From Rickettsia canadensis str. McKiel (GTDB lineage: Bacteria > Pseudomonadota > Alphaproteobacteria > Rickettsiales > Rickettsiaceae): 64,000 bases of DNA. Under the pieces are notes generated by a model. The model did not search any database and was not told the origin of the DNA. It saw nothing but the letters and a program-made list of their open reading frames with translations. The position numbers and the translations under genes are program-made. Position 1 is the first letter of the stretch; every line of letters starts with the position of its first letter. The stretch covers positions 310,001-374,000 of the forward strand of contig NC_009879.1 in NCBI RefSeq assembly GCF_000014345.1, in the 5' to 3' direction. Positions 8,046 through 18,306 of this stretch are shown here, piece by piece.

Positions 8046-9479
8046 ATGCTGTTACTTGAATTAAAAAAAATTAATCAAACCTTAGAAACTATACATTTTA
8101 TAGGTATCGGTGGCGTTGGAATGAGCGGTATTGCCGAGATATTACATAATCTAGGTTATAAAGTACAAGGTTCTGATTTAGTAGAAAATTATAATACTAA
8201 AAGGCTTGAGTCATACGGCATTAAAATATTTTTAGGACATGTTCCACAAAACATTACCAATGTTTCATATGTTGTTATTTCATCGGCAATTAATCCAGAT
8301 AATCCTGAAATACAAGAAGCATTAGAACGTAAAATTCCGATTATTAGACGTGCGGAAATGTTGGCTGAACTTATGAGATTAAAATGTTCCGTAGCAGTTT
8401 CGGGATCGCACGGTAAAACCACTACTACTTCTCTAGTTGCTTGTTTATTTGAGGCAGCAGGCTTATGTCCCACGGTTATTAACGGTGGAATTATAAATAA
8501 CAGATCTACTAATGCATATCTTGGTTCAAGTAATTATTTAATTGCGGAGGCCGATGAGTCCGATGCGACATTTATTCATATCCCATCAACTATTGCGATA
8601 ATAACTAATATTGATCCTGAACATTTAGATTATTATAAAGATTTTGCAACATTAATTAGTGCTTTTAGAAGCTTTATTATCAATTTGCCGTTTTATGGTT
8701 TTGCAGTTTGCTGTATCGATCATAAAATAGTTCGTAAGTTAGTAGATGATATTACCGAAAGGAAGATTGTTACTTATGGCATTGATTCGGCTGATGCTCA
8801 TATTATAGCATTTAATATTAACACTGATATTGCATCCTCTACTTTTGACGTAAAAATTAGTTTACCAAATGTGCTAGGTACAACGATTATTGAAAAAATT
8901 ACTATTCCAATACCTGGAAGACATAATATTTTAAATAGCCTTGCTGCAATTGCTGTTGGGATAGAATTAGATTTTGGTATTAAAGCTATTAAAAATGGCT
9001 TTAATAATTTTAAAGGGGTGAAGAGGAGGTTTACTAAGGTAGCTGAATATAATATGGCTTCAATTATCGATGATTATGCTCATCACCCTGAAGAAATTAA
9101 AGCAACGCTTGCTACGGCTAAAAATATAGCAAATAAACAAAATGGTAAAGTTATTGCTATTTTCCAGCCTCACAGATATTCAAGAATGCAGCATTTATTT
9201 GATGATTTTATGCTTTGCTTCGCTGATGCCGATATACTCTATATTACCGATATATATGCTGCAGGTGAAAACCCTATAGAAGGAATAACAGGACAAAGTT
9301 TAGTTGATAAGATTACTAAGAATAAGTATCACGATCAAGCCAATTTTCTAGCCACACTAGATGATGCGGTTGGAGTTATTATAGATAATGCAGTTTCCGG
9401 TGATGTGATCATTATGATGGGAGCAGGTAATATTTCAAGTTTTGCAAATGAGTTACCAAAAAAATTTGGTAATTTATGA
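8046..9479 (+). CDS. murC: UDP-N-acetylmuramate--L-alanine ligase
   Basis: A 477-residue Mur ligase adding L-Ala to UDP-MurNAc, the first peptide step of peptidoglycan synthesis. The N-terminal nucleotide-binding motif [16 protein letters not shown] lies at about residues 18-33, the ATP-binding P-loop [13 protein letters not shown] at about 117-129, the central EADESDATF at about 162-170, and the C-terminal [13 protein letters not shown] near 340. Length is normal (about 480). It overlaps murB by ATGA. The order murC-murB-ddl-ftsQ-ftsA is the conserved division/cell-wall arrangement. Confidence 0.98.
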   Translation: MLLLELKKINQTLETIHFIGIGGVGMSGIAEILHNLGYKVQGSDLVENYNTKRLESYGIKIFLGHVPQNITNVSYVVISSAINPDNPEIQEALERKIPIIRRAEMLAELMRLKCSVAVSGSHGKTTTTSLVACLFEAAGLCPTVINGGIINNRSTNAYLGSSNYLIAEADESDATFIHIPSTIAIITNIDPEHLDYYKDFATLISAFRSFIINLPFYGFAVCCIDHKIVRKLVDDITERKIVTYGIDSADAHIIAFNINTDIASSTFDVKISLPNVLGTTIIEKITIPIPGRHNILNSLAAIAVGIELDFGIKAIKNGFNNFKGVKRRFTKVAEYNMASIIDDYAHHPEEIKATLATAKNIANKQNGKVIAIFQPHRYSRMQHLFDDFMLCFADADILYITDIYAAGENPIEGITGQSLVDKITKNKYHDQANFLATLDDAVGVIIDNAVSGDVIIMMGAGNISSFANELPKKFGNL

Positions 9480-10369
9480 TGACGTTACCGATAGTAAAAG
9501 GCGAGTATAAAAAAGATTATAATTTAAAACATTTGACATGGTTTAAAGTAGGTGGTAATGCCGAAATTTTCTTTAAACCTTTTGATAGCGAAGATTTAGC
9601 AAGTTTCTTGAGACAAAATAAGCAAAAATTACCTATAACTACTTTTGGTGCAGGCTCAAACATTATTATAAGAGACGGCGGTATAGAAGGCGTTACAATA
9701 AAGCTTGGTCAGAGTTTTAGTAATATTGATTTTATAGATGATAATCATTTAGTAGTGGGCAGCAGCTGTCTTAATTATAATTTAGCAAAATTTTGTCAAG
9801 CAAATGCTATTTCCGGTTTTGAGTTTTTAGTAGGTATTCCTGGTACTATTGGTGGTGGTGCTGCTATGAATGCCGGTGCTTACGGCTCTGAATTTAAGGA
9901 TATTATAGTTAGAATTGAAGCGATCGACTTTGCAGGAAACTTTCTAACATTTACTAACGAAGAAATCGGTTTTAAATATCGTAGTAATAATTTACCAAAG
10001 AATTTAATTATTCTCAAAGCCATTTTTAAAGTAAATAAAGGCGACAGTGAAAATATATTATTACGGATGAATGAAATAAATGCTACGAGATCACGGACGC
10101 AACCTATTAAGGAACGTACAGGTGGTAGTACTTTTGCAAATCCTGAGGGGGGGCTTAAATCGTGGCAGCTTATTGACAAAGCAGGACTTAGAGGCTATAG
10201 AATAGGTGGTGCTTCGGTGTCAGAACTTCATTGTAATTTTATGATAAATAACGGTGATGCTACTGCTAAGGATTTAGAAGATTTAGGGAATTTTGTTAGG
10301 CAAAATGTATTTGAAGATAGCGGTGTTAAATTAAACTGGGAAATAAAACGAATCGGTAAATATGTTTAG
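9476..10369 (+). CDS. murB: UDP-N-acetylenolpyruvoylglucosamine reductase
   Basis: A 297-residue FAD enzyme that reduces UDP-GlcNAc-enolpyruvate to UDP-MurNAc. FAD-binding motifs are [15 protein letters not shown] (about residues 59-73) and [18 protein letters not shown] (about 120-137). The C-terminal domain has the proton-donor Ser in [13 protein letters not shown] (about 210-222) and the catalytic Glu region near [16 protein letters not shown]. It is the short type lacking the extra E. coli loop. Its start overlaps the murC stop; an ATG two codons-worth downstream (9479) is an alternative. Confidence 0.97.
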   Translation: MMTLPIVKGEYKKDYNLKHLTWFKVGGNAEIFFKPFDSEDLASFLRQNKQKLPITTFGAGSNIIIRDGGIEGVTIKLGQSFSNIDFIDDNHLVVGSSCLNYNLAKFCQANAISGFEFLVGIPGTIGGGAAMNAGAYGSEFKDIIVRIEAIDFAGNFLTFTNEEIGFKYRSNNLPKNLIILKAIFKVNKGDSENILLRMNEINATRSRTQPIKERTGGSTFANPEGGLKSWQLIDKAGLRGYRIGGASVSELHCNFMINNGDATAKDLEDLGNFVRQNVFEDSGVKLNWEIKRIGKYV

Positions 10370-10372
10370 GAT

Positions 10373-10417
10373 GTCATTCATGCATTCTATGTCCATTCCT
10401 GCTTCCGTGGGAATGAC
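10373..10417. repeat. Short type C palindromic repeat between murB and ddl
   Basis: GTCATTCATGCATTC at the left and TCCGTGGGAATGAC at the right form imperfect inverted arms (GTCATTC versus GAATGAC). Similar short elements occur at 32083-32108 and 39173-39198. Confidence 0.55.
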
Positions 10418-10437
10418 AATAAGAGCCATGCGAAAAT

Positions 10438-11502
10438 ATGCATCAATATCAAATACATTGGGTGGAACATTCTGAAGTTAAAATATTGAGTAATATAGTT
10501 GTTCGACTTGAATACAAGGAGCGAGGAGTGAAGTCTATAACTAATAGGAGAGCGAGACACGATGCAGTAAGTGAGTCCAAATCAATTGACTATAGCGGTA
10601 AAAAGCATATAGCGTTAGTAGCAGGTGGTATGTCTGCTGAGCGTGAAGTATCTTTAGTGTCAAGCAAAGGGGTAAGTAAAGCCTTAATTGCATTAGGATA
10701 TAAAGTAACCTTTATTGATATGGGAGCAGATATTGCATTTAAATTACAAGAAATAAAGCCTGATATCGTTTTTAATTGTCTACACGGTACATATGGTGAA
10801 GACGGTTGTTTGTCAGGATTACTTAATATAATGCGGATTCCTTATACTCATAGCGGTGTGTTATCTTCAGCGTTAGCATTCGATAAAATATATTCTAGGA
10901 GCTGGTTTTTAACAAATAATATTAATATGGCAGAAAGTATTGTCGTAAATAAAAGCGATAATATAAAGATTGAACCTATGAAACGACCATATGTAATTAA
11001 GCCTATAACGCAAGGATCAAGTATCGGTATTGAAGTAATATTTGAAGAAGATGATTTTAACTTTGCCAATTATGATTTTCCTTATGGTGATCAGGTAATA
11101 ATAGAGAAATATATAAAAGGGCGAGAGTTGCAAGTAGCAGTATTAAATGGCAAAGCTTTAGGAGTTTTAGAGATTAAATTACTGAAAAATCGTTTTTATG
11201 ATTATGAGACTAAATATACTGAAGGATTTGCTGAGCATCTTTGTCCTGCTCCAATACCTACTAATTTATATGACAAATTACTTATAGAATCAGAAAAAAT
11301 TTATAAAACAATGAATTGCAAAGGTCCTGCTAGAGTAGAGTTTCTTTTAGAAGATCAAACAAATAAATTATATGCTTTGGAGATAAATACTCACCCAGGT
11401 ATGACTCCTTTGTCAATAGTGCCAGAAATTGCAGCTTATGCAGGGATAAATTTTACTAACTTAATTGAAGAAATTATAAAGGCGGCAAGCTTTGAATCAT
11501 GA
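10438..11502 (+). CDS. ddl: D-alanine--D-alanine ligase carrying an in-frame RPE
   Basis: A 354-residue ATP-grasp enzyme making the D-Ala-D-Ala dipeptide of peptidoglycan. The core starts at about residue 55 with [19 protein letters not shown], followed by [12 protein letters not shown], the ATP-binding [14 protein letters not shown], and the metal/substrate region [15 protein letters not shown] near the C-terminus. Residues about 20-53 (basic, Ser/Arg-rich) do not resemble the family and coincide with a roughly 100-bp palindromic element, so the protein is about 30 residues longer than usual there. The N-terminal [18 protein letters not shown] matches the usual Rickettsia start as I recall it. 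It overlaps ftsQ by ATGA. Confidence 0.96.
   Translation: MHQYQIHWVEHSEVKILSNIVVRLEYKERGVKSITNRRARHDAVSESKSIDYSGKKHIALVAGGMSAEREVSLVSSKGVSKALIALGYKVTFIDMGADIAFKLQEIKPDIVFNCLHGTYGEDGCLSGLLNIMRIPYTHSGVLSSALAFDKIYSRSWFLTNNINMAESIVVNKSDNIKIEPMKRPYVIKPITQGSSIGIEVIFEEDDFNFANYDFPYGDQVIIEKYIKGRELQVAVLNGKALGVLEIKLLKNRFYDYETKYTEGFAEHLCPAPIPTNLYDKLLIESEKIYKTMNCKGPARVEFLLEDQTNKLYALEINTHPGMTPLSIVPEIAAYAGINFTNLIEEIIKAASFES
10494..10594. repeat. Palindromic element inserted in frame in ddl
   Basis: The segment starts TATAGTTGTTCGACTTGAAT and ends CCAAATCAATTGACTATA; its ends are imperfect inverted repeats (TATAG/CTATA, with CGACTTG resembling the complement of CCAAATC). It keeps the ddl frame open and encodes the unusual residues around 20-53. 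In-frame palindromic elements in protein genes are a known Rickettsia phenomenon. Confidence 0.8.
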
Positions 11503-12302
11503 GACAAAAAACAATCTCAAATAAACAAAAACAGACAAAAAAAACTAATAATATCTCATTACGCCGTAAATTAGGACTAATGTACACAAAAGCAATATTA
11601 GCGCTTAAGGTTGCTTTAATGATTTTTGTATGTCTATTTGTTTTTACAAAATATTTTGCCGGCGTAAAAACCTACTTAACAACAAATATATATAAAATAA
11701 CAACAAAACTTGGTTTTAAACTTGAGAATGTTATAATTGAAGGACAGCAAAATGTCGATGAACCTACAATATTAAAGGTTTTAAATGCGAGTAGTGGTAG
11801 CCCTATTTTTGCTCTTAAGTTAGATGCAATTAGAAATAATTTAAAAAAAAATAAATGGATTAAGGAAGTATATGTCACTCGAAGGTTACCAAATACGGTA
11901 TATATAAAATTATTTGAAAGAGAACCTATTGCTATTTGGCAAATCAATAATCAGCTTTTCTTGGTTGATGAAGAAGGTTACAAAATTAGTAAAAATATTC
12001 AGCCTTTTCCTCATTTATTACATGTTGTAGGGGAAGGGGCAAATATCTATGCAGGTAAATTAGTAAGTGAGCTACAGAAATATCCGGCATTAATTAATAA
12101 AACTTCAGCCGCTGTAAGGCTTGGAGATAGAAGGTGGGATTTAAATCTTGAAGGTAATATAAGTATTAAGTTACCTGAAAAAGAGTTTGAAGAAGCGTTA
12201 AAATATATCGATGCACTCAATAAAGCTAACAAGTTATTTAACCAAAATTATAAGGTTTTGGATTTGAGAGATAGGAATAAGTATTATATAGAGAAGTACT
12301 AA
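11499..12302 (+). CDS. ftsQ: Cell division protein FtsQ
   Basis: A 267-residue bitopic inner-membrane protein of the divisome. A short basic cytoplasmic tail (rich in Lys/Gln/Asn) leads to a membrane segment at about residues 33-52, then the POTRA domain (about 73-142) with [25 protein letters not shown] sequence, and the FtsQ beta domain with [20 protein letters not shown] and LFLVDEEGY. FtsQ connects early and late divisome proteins. It starts inside the ddl stop (ATGA) and is followed 28 bp later by ftsA. Confidence 0.95.
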   Translation: MRQKTISNKQKQTKKTNNISLRRKLGLMYTKAILALKVALMIFVCLFVFTKYFAGVKTYLTTNIYKITTKLGFKLENVIIEGQQNVDEPTILKVLNASSGSPIFALKLDAIRNNLKKNKWIKEVYVTRRLPNTVYIKLFEREPIAIWQINNQLFLVDEEGYKISKNIQPFPHLLHVVGEGANIYAGKLVSELQKYPALINKTSAAVRLGDRRWDLNLEGNISIKLPEKEFEEALKYIDALNKANKLFNQNYKVLDLRDRNKYYIEKY

Positions 12303-12330
12303 TTGGCATGAAAATAATTTACATAAAAAA

Positions 12331-13566
12331 ATGAAAGAGAAAATATCAAATTTTGTTACACTTGATTTCGGTAGTAGTAAGATTGCCGTAATTGCTGCCT
12401 ATATTAGTAAAAAAGGTGAGATTAAAGTAGCAAGCCAAAATTTGCATCATTCTAAAGGTATAAAATCAGGAGTTATATCAGATTTAAAAAATGCGGAAAC
12501 TAGTATTGTTTCGGCAATTTACGCACTTGAAAAAGATTGCGGTAAAAATATCAAAAAAATTATATTATCGTTATCAGGTGCTGATACTAAATCTTATTAT
12601 ATAAATTATACAATGAAAGTGAACGGACAAACTGTAACACAGCAAGATATTAAAAAATTATTACAAAAAGCATTGCTTGAATTTAAAGTTAAACACCAAG
12701 AAATTATTCATTATTTTCCTCTTGAGTTTACCCTTGATAATAATTCAGTTGAAAACCCTATAGGTATGTACGGTAGAGAACTTAGTTGTGAATTACATAT
12801 TATTGCAGCTAGTTCAAATATGTTATCAAATATTGTACAATGCTTCGCTAAATGTCATGTTGAAGTCACAAATATTACTCTTGCAATTTATGCTTCTGCT
12901 ATTAGCTGTCTTACAAATGATGAAAAAAATCTAGGTTCGCTTATCATCGATATGGGAGATAAAACTACTTCTTTTGGTATTTTTTTTGCAGGTAAATTAA
13001 TATATACGGGGCATATAAATGTAGGTGGTTTTCATATTAGCTCAGATATTGCTAAAGTTTTTGGTATTGATTTTGTTACAGCAGAAAAATTAAAAATTTT
13101 ATACGGTAATGCAACTATACCTTTATTTGAGAAAGATAGTATTATCAATATGGATGATTTTCAAGTTGATACTCATCATAATTTAAATACGTCTGTAACA
13201 CTTTATCAATTGGCTGAGGTAATAAGAGCAAGAGCTGAAGAAATATTATCAATGGTAAAAGCAGAATATGACAAAGCAACAAAAGGACAAGTTGAAGTTT
13301 TGAGAGTTGTAATTACGGGCGGCGGGTCTCAGCTTAGAGGACTTAAAGAGCTTTCAAATAGAGTTTTTGAAAAACAGAGTAGAATCGGTAAACCGGAGAT
13401 TATTGCTGGTTTTATAGAAGATAATAACCCTGCTATATATGCGGCAACTATAGGTATGCTAAAGATTCATGCATTAAAACAGCAAAAAGAATTTGCTCAT
13501 ATTAGATTTGATGAAAATAGCAGTTTCTTTAAAAAAGCCTTTGATTGGTTTAAGGAGAATGTTTGA
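12331..13566 (+). CDS. ftsA: Cell division protein FtsA
   Basis: A 411-residue actin-like ATPase that tethers FtsZ filaments to the membrane. It has the phosphate-1 loop LDFGSSKIAVIAA (about residues 8-20), phosphate-2 region IIDMGDKTTSFGIF (about 207-220), and the adenosine motif VITGGGSQLRG (about 329-339). The last 13 residues (FFKKAFDWFKENV) form an amphipathic helix of the membrane-targeting type. ftsA is the final gene of the cluster; ftsZ does not follow, although that is the usual neighbour. Confidence 0.97.
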   Translation: MKEKISNFVTLDFGSSKIAVIAAYISKKGEIKVASQNLHHSKGIKSGVISDLKNAETSIVSAIYALEKDCGKNIKKIILSLSGADTKSYYINYTMKVNGQTVTQQDIKKLLQKALLEFKVKHQEIIHYFPLEFTLDNNSVENPIGMYGRELSCELHIIAASSNMLSNIVQCFAKCHVEVTNITLAIYASAISCLTNDEKNLGSLIIDMGDKTTSFGIFFAGKLIYTGHINVGGFHISSDIAKVFGIDFVTAEKLKILYGNATIPLFEKDSIINMDDFQVDTHHNLNTSVTLYQLAEVIRARAEEILSMVKAEYDKATKGQVEVLRVVITGGGSQLRGLKELSNRVFEKQSRIGKPEIIAGFIEDNNPAIYAATIGMLKIHALKQQKEFAHIRFDENSSFFKKAFDWFKENV

Positions 13567-13568
13567 AA

Positions 13569-13593
13569 AGATAAGATTTTAAAAACCTTATCT
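13569..13593 (+). terminator. Hairpin just after ftsA
   Basis: AGATAAG (13569-13575) and CTTATCT (13587-13593) form a perfect 7-bp stem with an 11-nt loop directly after the ftsA stop. There is no clean T-run behind it, so it is either a weak terminator or an mRNA-end-protecting hairpin. Confidence 0.4.
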
Positions 13594-13712
13594 CTATTCA
13601 ATATTACTTGACTTATTAAGTATTTTCGATATTACCTCTAAATTTAATGTATAATAAGCATCAGTAATTGACACTTGGAACATTTTTTTTGAGTAATTAC
13701 TCTGTAAAAGAT

Positions 13713-14927
13713 TTATTCATCCATGCTACTAATAGAGTTGCATAAAAGCCATTCTGGGGTAGAAGTAGTGCGAGCAATTTTGAACCTGTTGTAAGTAATA
13801 ACGGTTTTTTCTATTACTGCTTTAACTATATACGGATTTCCTGTTTTAATAGTTATAACTGTATGTGAATCAGTGGCTTTTTCTTCTCCAGTTAATATTT
13901 TAGCTATAGTCTTTATAGTCCAATATGAATCATTAGTTTTTACCATTTGCTCAAGTGTTTCTTGTACTATGTTAGTGTTACATGTTTTAATAGCTATATC
14001 AAAATGTATAGCATTAGCTATATTCTTACTTTGTTAAGTAGTATTTTAAATATAGCCGGATTTTTTGACATGGCAGCTGTATAAAAGTTCATGCTACCAA
14101 CTTCTTGTATTCTCTCAAACATCATATTAATTACTTGAATACGATCATTTATAGTTATTGAGTATGAATTCAATGCCAAAGTTATGTTGTATTGTTTAAT
14201 AGCATCACTTAAAATGCCAAAAGCAGATGAATTATCTATTTCAAAAATGTTCTATTTTTAAAGCAGTGAGGTTAGTATAATTTATATTTAATATGGAATT
14301 AAAAGTGGAATTAAAAGCTTCTTTTAGTTTTGTGGAGTATATGATTTTATTGCTGAAAAATCATATTTAGGTATTAATTCTTTGTATTTGTCAGAGTATT
14401 GCTGTTGAAGCTCTTTATAAAATTTAATTACATTATCATATTGTCAAATTTGGAAAAAGTATCTAAATTCATTTGTTTTATAGGTGTATGATCAAATACA
14501 AGAGTATATACACTATCAGTTAACTAATAGATAATAGTAAAATCAGGAAGCTATACGTATTAGTAGATTTAGTATAAGTACAATATCTCCTTCAAACTGA
14601 TTTAAGTTAGCTGCTCCTGAATGACCAGAAAGTATATGTACGGATACTAGGCATATCTCCAACTGTATTTTTTGCTATCTTTGTAAGTACATTATGAGAA
14701 GTCTTTCAGATAAATTAGATTCATCCTCTTTTGAAAACAAGTTTATAGTGAATTAAGGAGGTAGATTTTCCTGCAGATATTCTTGGCCATGAGTATTTAT
14801 AAATAATTAATCAATAGGAGCATGGAGAGTATTTAGATAGTAATGTATTATATTCTTGAAAGCATTGCTAATTGTTCAGTATTAGTATAGTTGACACATT
14901 AAGTCCTTGCATTATTACTGTTCTCAT
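13713..14927 (-). pseudogene. Decayed gene of unknown family, about 1.2 kb
   Basis: On the minus strand an ATG at 14927 is preceded by a strong ribosome-binding site (AGGGGGTAACAAT before the ATG) and starts MRTVIMQGLNVSTILILNN before a stop. Below it, coding-like fragments continue in changing frames: VSVHILSGHSGAANLNQFEG, then KFYKELQQQYSDKYKELIPK, KLKEAFNSTFNSILNIN, AFGILSDAIKQYNITLALNS and finally an open 77-codon piece ending at 13713 (TNDSYWTIKTIAKILTG). The fragments are in consistent order, so this is one gene broken by several frameshifts and stops. I do not recognise the family; it looks like a soluble helical protein. Confidence 0.7.
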
Positions 14928-15122
14928 ATTGTTACCCCCTTGATTAATTATTAAACTTTTTAAGAATAAATTCAATTATTGAAATAGATAATTAAATAAT
15001 AATTCACACCTTATTATCGCTTCTATTTTGTATTATAAACAAAAATTTTCTTTTACAAGAAAAGGGTTAATTTCCTAATTATTTATTAGGAAATAATAAT
15101 AGATAGGAAAATATGAGGATAT

Positions 15123-15596
15123 TTAGTGATGATTAGGTTTGTGTCTAGAACAAACTAAAATGTTACCTTTAACCTTGATAATAAAAAGTTGGTCGCCTGT
15201 TTTTGCTTCTTCTTCATTTGGTGCAAGATAAGCATTCATAATCACACCCGACCATTTTACTTGCCGTACTATAGTATGGGAAGAGATGGTAGAGCTATGA
15301 ACTTCTACAGTTTTGCCTACCATATCTGAATAATTTTCTGCTTTAGCAGTTGTACTATATACATATTTTTTAAGAGGTAAGTATAATATACTAAACCAAA
15401 TAAGCGATAATATACCAAAAATCATTATTTGATTTTGTAAGTTAATATCGTAGTTATACACCACAAGAGTGTTTGATAATGCTCCAAGTCCCAAAAATAA
15501 GAATCCGATGCTTGGAACTGTAAAAAATTCAATAACTACGCAAATTATGCCTATTATTAACCATATTTCGGTGAGATAATTATGTATCATGAACAT
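15123..15596 (-). CDS. NfeD-like membrane protein
   Basis: A 157-residue protein of the short NfeD type. Three or four hydrophobic segments occupy about residues 6-75, with IGFLFLGLGALSN typical of the family. A C-terminal OB-fold-like beta domain (about 95-150) reads MVGKTVEVHSSTISS ... VKWSGVIMNAYL ... TGDQLFIIKVKGNILVC. NfeD proteins usually associate with SPFH (stomatin/flotillin) proteins in membrane microdomains, but no such partner is next to it. The annotated start overlaps the end of the cytochrome c gene by 17 bp; Met3 (15590) is an alternative. Confidence 0.82.
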   Translation of the reverse strand: MFMIHNYLTEIWLIIGIICVVIEFFTVPSIGFLFLGLGALSNTLVVYNYDINLQNQIMIFGILSLIWFSILYLPLKKYVYSTTAKAENYSDMVGKTVEVHSSTISSHTIVRQVKWSGVIMNAYLAPNEEEAKTGDQLFIIKVKGNILVCSRHKPNHH

Positions 15597-16101
15597 AAGT
15601 TTTTAAAAATAATATTATATCAGCTATTTCTTGCAGTTTTGAGATACCAGCAAAGGACATTTTAGTTCCTGGGGCATAGCTACTTGGTTTATGTAAGAAA
15701 GCAAATAAACTGTCATCATCCCATACGCCGTCAAGTTTTGATAGAGCAGAGGAATATTTATAGTCTGCTATGCTTGCTTTAGGGCGACCTGCTACGTCCC
15801 AAAGATGTGGTCCTAGTTTATTTGGACCATCTTTATCAAGAGAATGACACATTAAACATTTTTTGGCTATTTCACGACCGTTATCGGCATTAGCGGTTTT
15901 CATCAATTCTGCTATATTTACTGCTGCTGGTGCTTCCGATGTAGAGGCTACTGAATTTTCATGAACTGCAACACTATAACCACGATGTAAAACTTGTAAG
16001 TTTGGTTTGTATAATATATTTGCAACAAACCCAACCATCATAGCAATTAAACTAGCAAGTAAGATGGCTGCAACAATTTTATTTAATTCTTTTCCAGACA
16101 T
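15580..16101 (-). CDS. cycM: Membrane-anchored cytochrome c (CycM type)
   Basis: A 173-residue c-type cytochrome. An N-terminal uncleaved anchor lies at about residues 9-30, then a linker rich in Ala/Ser. The heme-binding CLMCH motif is at about residues 82-86, followed by GPNKLGPHLWDVAGR and the axial Met in GTKMSFAGI near 147. This is the layout of alphaproteobacterial CycM/c552, which carries electrons from the bc1 complex to cytochrome oxidase. That fits petABC and heme A synthase elsewhere in the window. It precedes and overlaps the NfeD-like gene. Confidence 0.92.
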   Translation of the reverse strand: MSGKELNKIVAAILLASLIAMMVGFVANILYKPNLQVLHRGYSVAVHENSVASTSEAPAAVNIAELMKTANADNGREIAKKCLMCHSLDKDGPNKLGPHLWDVAGRPKASIADYKYSSALSKLDGVWDDDSLFAFLHKPSSYAPGTKMSFAGISKLQEIADIILFLKTYVHDT

Positions 16102-16227
16102 TTATTTTGTTTTTTTATTAGAATTTTAGCATTTATATTATAATTTAAGTTGTAAGAGAAGTTAATTAAATAAATAAAAAATAAAAGAAAATTTTATAAA
16201 GATATTGTTTTTTGGAGAGCACAATAA

Positions 16228-17209
16228 ATGTCTGATTCAAAAAAATCAAGTATTAGAAAAATGTTGAATAAGTCCAAATCTTATTAGAATAGTTTTAGAC
16301 AACGCAAAATCAGTAAAATGTTATTTAGTAAGTAATAGCTTAAGTTATACAGTTTCCGCAGCTTCTATTTCTATAACAAGTGCCGTTTTCAGACTTTTTA
16401 CACTCTTATATAACCGATAATTATAGCTTTAGCTAATTGTTTTAGGTGTTAGCTTAGCAATTCACACTATAAACAAGACTTTAAAAGTGCATAGTTTGCG
16501 TAAACTTCATAAAGAGAATAATTTTTAGAATTATATATTATCATTAGAACCGAGCTTAAAAGATATTTTGAAAAATGAATTATATACGGCACAGACGGCA
16601 GGTAAGGATTCTACTCAAGATAAGTATCAGTGAAATGTAAACAAATTGAAAAGTACAGGACAAATATTTGGAAATCATTTAGGTGGAGCAGCAAATTTGG
16701 CTGCCTCTATTATTAAAGGTGCTAGCGGTAATGTGCTTGATATATTAAAAAATATGGGTTACGGCATAGTTACAACCGCATCATTAATTATCAATGGTCT
16801 TTCCTTATGCAGAATATAACACAAGATACTCCTATACATGAAATATTTAGAACAATTATAGCATTATACTAAGAGTCAAGTATTACAAACATTAGTTTTA
16901 AAAAAATTAATAACGGATAAGAATTATTGGAGTATGAATAAAGACCAAAAAAAATTACGAAATAAGAGGTAGTTTTAATTTTGAAATAAAAAGAAACGCT
17001 TTAGCAGGATTTTTTAAAAATAAAATAACAATAGGTAATAAAAAAGAGAGTTATGTTAAAGATATTAAAAATGTAATGAATCCATTTTATGAAAACCCTA
17101 GTAAAGCCGAAGGATATAATACTTCTTTAACTAAAGCTATGGATAAATAATGCTAAAATAAAAAGGATGAAAAGTGAAAAGTCAAAAAGGATGCAGAAAA
17201 GAAAGCGAA
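16228..17209 (+). pseudogene. Decayed gene, unknown family
   Basis: A frame opens with ATG at 16228 (MSDSKKSSIRKMLNKSKSY) and stops; later fragments on the same strand read LILRIVLDNAKSVKCYLVSN, a hydrophobic stretch TVSAASISITSAVFRL, then NELYTAQTAGKDSTQDKYQ, GNHLGGAANLAASIIKGASG with NVLDILKNMGYGIVTTASL, and near 17080-17149 a piece ending AEGYNTSLTKAMDK. The series suggests one protein of more than 300 residues with a membrane-spanning N-terminal part and a glycine/alanine-rich segment, broken by many stops. No family recognised. Confidence 0.6.
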
Positions 17210-17247
17210 ATTTAATAATATAAAATTAAATGATTCAACTGAATTCA

Positions 17248-18114
17248 TTATAATTCGCTTGCAGTAACAAATTTGTAAGAGGTAGTATCGCAAAATATTT
17301 TATGCAATAATTCATTATTAAGAGCATGGCTGGTTTTGTAGCCTTTAATTGAACTTACAACGTTAGTGCCGCTGGTATATAAATCACCGAATAAATCTAA
17401 TAGTTTATGCCGAACAAATTCATCTTCATAACGCAAGCCATTTGGGTTTAGAATTTTGTCCTCTTCATTTATTGCTATAGCATTTTCAAATGAAGCACCT
17501 AGGGCAAGTCCTTTGCTTTGCAAATCATGAACATCTTTTATAAAGCCGAAAGTTCGAGCATCTGCAATATTTTTAGTAAAAGATTCTTGATTTGAAAAAC
17601 TGAGATTTTGTTTGCCTATAGCTTTACTGTTAAAATCAATGGTTAAATCTACAGTCATGTGATTGGAAGGAGTACAATATAATTCACAATCTTTATGAAT
17701 TACTTTTATATCTTTTAAAATTTTTAGATATTTTCTAGGAGCATTTTGTAATTTTTTACCTGCACATTCAATCATAAACACAAAAAGTTTACTACTGCCA
17801 TCCATAATGGGCACTTCAGGACCGTCAATTTTAATAATTGCATTATCGATTTCGCATCCCCAAAGTGCTGCCATTAAATGTTCAATTGTTGAAATTTGAA
17901 CTTTATGATCATTACTTATAGTGGTAGATAACAACGTACCGGAAACATTGAGATAGCTAGCCTCAATATAATTATTTTCAGAAGATATGTCGGTTCTAAT
18001 GAATATAATGCCTGTATTTTCTTTAGCAGGTTCTATAGTTAACTGAGTACGTTTTCCTGAGTGAACTCCGATCCCATAACAACTAACCGGTTTTAATAAT
18101 GTACTTTGCTGCAT
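17248..18114 (-). CDS. lpxC: UDP-3-O-acyl-N-acetylglucosamine deacetylase
   Basis: A 288-residue zinc enzyme that catalyses the committed step of lipid A synthesis. Motifs present are GIGVHSGKR (about residues 15-23), the zinc-ligand region [18 protein letters not shown] (about 75-92), [12 protein letters not shown] (about 97-108), DARTFGF (about 189-195), and the C-terminal zinc/catalytic stretch [12 protein letters not shown] with the His ligand (about 233-245). In many bacteria lpxC follows ftsZ in the division cluster; here it sits near ftsA but on the opposite strand, with ftsZ missing. Confidence 0.97.
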
Positions 18115-18215
18115 TTATACATTGTAAAAATATATATTAAATATTAATATTTAATGCCAAATTATACAAGTTATATTATGTTACAAAATATTACATAAAT
18201 ACTTAGATAACACTT

Positions 18216-18294
18216 GTCATACTGCGACTTGTGAGCTAGATCCAGTCTTTTTAAATTTCTTTCTAAGATACCCGTGGTCAAGCTAAAGTATGAC
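18216..18294. repeat. Type A palindromic repeat
   Basis: The element runs from GTCATACTGCGACTTG to CCCGTGGTCAAGCTAAAGTATGAC, with the interior GATCCAGTCTTTTTAAATTT. It is a diverged copy of the family best seen at 31337-31410 and 41667-41742. Confidence 0.7.
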
Positions 18295-18306
18295 ATTGAG
18301 CTAAAT

